Shown here one piece after another: positions 6,198-7,754 of a stretch of 7,754 nt of DNA. The stretch covers positions 1 through 7,754 of the forward strand of contig JBDSJC010000265.1 in assembly GCA_039917655.1 (NCBI GenBank), read 5' to 3'. The first letter of the stretch is position 1, and every line of letters starts with the position of its first letter. The stretch is from PNKC01 sp039917655. GTDB taxonomy: Bacteria > Chloroflexota > Dehalococcoidia > Tepidiformales > Tepidiformaceae. The notes below the pieces were generated by a model. It saw only the letters and a program-made list of their open reading frames with translations. It did not search any database and was not told the origin of the DNA. A program made the translations under genes and the position numbers.

Positions 6198-7289
6198 TCA
6201 CTCGATCCGCACGCCGCCGCTCACGTCCACCACCTCGATCCACGTTGCGCCGGGGCGGAAGCCAATCTCCAAGCCCGTGGGTGAGTAGAACCGTGTGCGC
6301 GATGCGTTGTCCGCTTTACGCCAGGTGGCGTCGGTCACCGTGCCGTCTATGAACACTTGCGCGCGGCCCTGGCCGATGTTGTCGATGAGCACGTGGCCGA
6401 CCCCGTCTGCGACGTAGCTGCGGGCGTACTGGACGATGACGTTCGAGGCGGTCACCTGTTCGTTGGTGGACGCATCCAGGTGGGCCGAGCCGTTTTGCGA
6501 GCGACGGTAGAGCCGGGTGCTCGCGTCCCACGTCCAGCCGACAGTAAATGGCGAGAGTGAGCCGAAGCCGACGGTGATTCGCGTGGCAGGCAGGCGCACG
6601 GTTGATGACGCCGACGGCTTCAGTTCGAACGTCCACGGCTGGAACGTTGGGGCGCGATTGAAGCCGCGAGGTCCGGCCGCGCGCCTAAGGTTCGCCGTGC
6701 TGGTGTAGACGTTGTGAGGTGCCTCCCGGGCGCTATCACGCGCGAAGGTATCGCCAGGAACTGGCTTCGTCCCCTGGTAGTCGAGGTCGGCGACTTTCCA
6801 TTCGATGATCTGGCGGCCGGCGTCGGCATCGCCCGTCTCCTCGGAGCTGCCGACGTGCGAGAACAGTGCGTCGTACTCAAGCGCCCAGCGCAGGAAGGGC
6901 GTGCGAGCGGAGCGGACGGGCTCGATACGCGGGGCCTCCTGAGAGTGAAAGACCGCCAGGAAGCGCGTGATCCCGCCTTCGACCAGCGCTTCGATCACGA
7001 CGTCTGCGCGGTTCAAGCCCATTTGGGCCGCCGCGCTGTTGTTGTCGACTATCACGGCGATCGGGCGCCGCTGAAGTGGGGCATCGCCGACGGTCTCAAC
7101 CGGGCGCCCGGCGAGCAGACCCAAGGTTAGCGGCGGCGTGCCGCCACCCACCAGGCGGGCACGGCTGGAGACCTGCTGAAACGTTGCCGCGTTGCCATCG
7201 CCCCCCTGTAACGCCGAGGCGGCGGCCGCCACACCAACAAACGTGCCGCCAACGAGCGCGGCCCCGATCAGCAGGTCCTTGAGAATCAC
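6198..7289 (-). CDS. DUF3048 (YerB-like) secreted or membrane-anchored protein
   Basis: A 363-residue protein of the DUF3048 family, to which B. subtilis YerB belongs; the biochemical role of the family is not established. The N-terminus has a hydrophobic segment (about 5-27, LLIGAALVGGTFVGVAAAAS) with possible cleavage after ASA, so it is exported or anchored. There is no lipobox cysteine, although YerB-like relatives are often lipoproteins. The N-terminal DUF3048 domain is clear at about 74-200: RPIAVIVDNN, QMGLNRADVVIEALVEGGITRFLAVF, EPVRSARTPFLRWA, HVGSSEE and PHNVYTST. The C-terminal domain is visible at about 230-355: GRAQVFIDGTVTDATWRK, RTRFYSPTGLEI and PGATWIEVVDV. The start is a GTG (CAC at 7287-7289) without a clear ribosome site. 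The frame stays open upstream to 7400 with no ATG, GTG or TTG, encoding an Arg-rich stretch, so the N-terminus is uncertain. It converges on the E2 gene. Confidence 0.88.
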   Translation of the reverse strand: MILKDLLIGAALVGGTFVGVAAAASALQGGDGNAATFQQVSSRARLVGGGTPPLTLGLLAGRPVETVGDAPLQRRPIAVIVDNNSAAAQMGLNRADVVIEALVEGGITRFLAVFHSQEAPRIEPVRSARTPFLRWALEYDALFSHVGSSEETGDADAGRQIIEWKVADLDYQGTKPVPGDTFARDSAREAPHNVYTSTANLRRAAGPRGFNRAPTFQPWTFELKPSASSTVRLPATRITVGFGSLSPFTVGWTWDASTRLYRRSQNGSAHLDASTNEQVTASNVIVQYARSYVADGVGHVLIDNIGQGRAQVFIDGTVTDATWRKADNASRTRFYSPTGLEIGFRPGATWIEVVDVSGGVRIE

Positions 7290-7430
7290 AGGGATGGCTC
7301 GCCCGGTTGGTGCATCGAAACCGGAGGCTAACAGGCCGCGCCTTCGCTTGCGACCCGTTCGTGAACCGCGCGGAAGCGCAGTAGCCGCTCGTGGCCGAAA
7401 CTAGCCGCATACCGCCTCTGGGAGACTTCC
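7290..7430. promoter_or_regulatory. Divergent intergenic region between the DUF3048 and DUF4177-like genes
   Basis: These 141 bases separate two genes pointing away from each other, so both promoters should lie here unless the DUF3048 protein starts further upstream than 7289. The region is GC-rich and I see no convincing -35/-10 pair on either strand. The only clear signal is GGGAG at 7420-7424, the ribosome site for the gene at 7431. Confidence 0.35.
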
Positions 7431-7592
7431 ATGACCACCTGGGAATACGCATCGATCCTGAACGACGGCCCCGCGCCCAAACCCACCCTGGACGGTCTTG
7501 GCGCGGACGGCTGGGAACTGGTCTCGGTGCTCCAGGGCGCGGAGACGAAGCAGCTGCTGTACATCTTCAAGCGTCCGCGCGCCGAAGCGTGA
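7431..7592 (+). CDS. Short DUF4177-like protein (53 residues)
   Basis: A small cytosolic protein with the pattern of DUF4177-type proteins: MTTWEYASIL, then the core LGADGWELVSVL (23-34) and the closing strand LLYIFKRP (42-49). The WEY start, GWELVSV centre and FKRP end are the recurring features of this small family, whose function is not known. A good ribosome site (GGGAG at 7420-7424) lies 6 bases before the ATG, which strongly supports translation. Its TGA at 7590-7592 overlaps the GTG start of the CoA-transferase as GTGA, so the two are co-transcribed and translationally coupled. The gene is easily missed because of its length. Confidence 0.82.
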   Translation: MTTWEYASILNDGPAPKPTLDGLGADGWELVSVLQGAETKQLLYIFKRPRAEA

Positions 7593-7754
7593 GCCGGCCG
7601 CTCGAAGACATCACGATCCTTGACCTGACCTGGGTGCTGGCGGGGCCGTACGCCTCGATGGTCCTCTGTGACCTCGGCGCCGATGTGATTAAGGTCGAAC
7701 GCCCACCGTGGGGTGATGTTGCACGCACCACGGGGCCGTACCAGAACGGCTGGA
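7589..7754 (+). CDS. Family III CoA-transferase (CaiB/BaiF type), N-terminal part (3' partial)
   Basis: Only the first 55 residues fall in the window. They are the standard opening of family III CoA-transferases: SRPLEDITILDLTWVLAGPYASMVLCDLGADVIKVERPPWGD, with the CoA-binding GPYAS segment and the DLGADVIKVE strand-turn. Members move CoA between carboxylic acids (for example formyl-CoA:oxalate or carnitine CoA-transferases), and 2-methylacyl-CoA racemases share the fold. Neither the catalytic aspartate nor the substrate-specific parts are visible, so the substrate cannot be named. The GTG start at 7589 overlaps the upstream stop (GTGA) and has no Shine-Dalgarno site of its own, so translation probably depends on ribosomes finishing the DUF4177-like gene. 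A full-length member would be about 380-420 residues. Confidence 0.9.
   Translation, partial: MSRPLEDITILDLTWVLAGPYASMVLCDLGADVIKVERPPWGDVARTTGPYQNGW

Overview
The window is a GC-rich, densely packed bacterial chromosomal segment with ten coding regions, two of them cut by the window edges. The mix of genes is a PPX-type exopolyphosphatase, SixA, a Bacillus-like branched-chain 2-oxoacid dehydrogenase set, a DUF3048/YerB-like secreted protein and a family III CoA-transferase. Together with GTG starts and A/G-rich Shine-Dalgarno sites, this suits a high-GC bacterium such as a member of Chloroflexota, or less likely Actinomycetota or a high-GC Bacillota. That assignment is inference only. No rRNA, tRNA, CRISPR array, insertion sequence, phage gene or attachment site was seen, and base composition looks uniform apart from a short AT-richer patch near 2380-2445.

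Layout. Positions 3-801 (+) hold the 3' end of an unidentified, possibly NTF2-fold protein followed by sixA (protein-histidine phosphatase). Positions 792-2315 (-) hold a full-length Ppx/GppA exopolyphosphatase whose 3' end overlaps that of sixA by 10 bp. Positions 2316-2460 are the intergenic region between ppx and a small (+) gene and contain a short inverted repeat. Positions 2461-2706 (+) encode a small predicted secreted or membrane-anchored protein of unknown function. Positions 2707-2823 are a leader with a possible extended -10 element and a strong 11-bp hairpin. Positions 2824-6189 (+) are a tight three-gene operon for E1alpha, E1beta and E2 of a 2-oxoacid dehydrogenase, most likely the branched-chain type. 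Positions 6198-7289 (-) encode a DUF3048 protein that converges on E2 with an 8-bp gap. Positions 7431-7592 (+) encode a 53-residue DUF4177-like protein. Its stop overlaps the GTG start of a family III (CaiB/BaiF) CoA-transferase that runs off the window at 7754.

How the genes work together. E1alpha, E1beta and E2 supply decarboxylation and acyl transfer to CoA; the E3 lipoamide dehydrogenase needed to close the cycle is not in the window. The downstream CoA-transferase also acts on acyl-CoA chemistry, but the DUF3048 gene on the other strand separates them, so a pathway link is only suggestive. SixA and PPX both handle phosphoryl groups (phosphohistidine and polyphosphate), and their facing, overlapping arrangement may couple their expression.

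No clearly new biological system was found. The points that most deserve a second look are the loss of metal-ligand residues in the HD-like domain of PPX, the hairpin leader of the dehydrogenase operon, the uncharacterised small secreted protein between ppx and that operon, and the unclear N-terminus of the DUF3048 protein.
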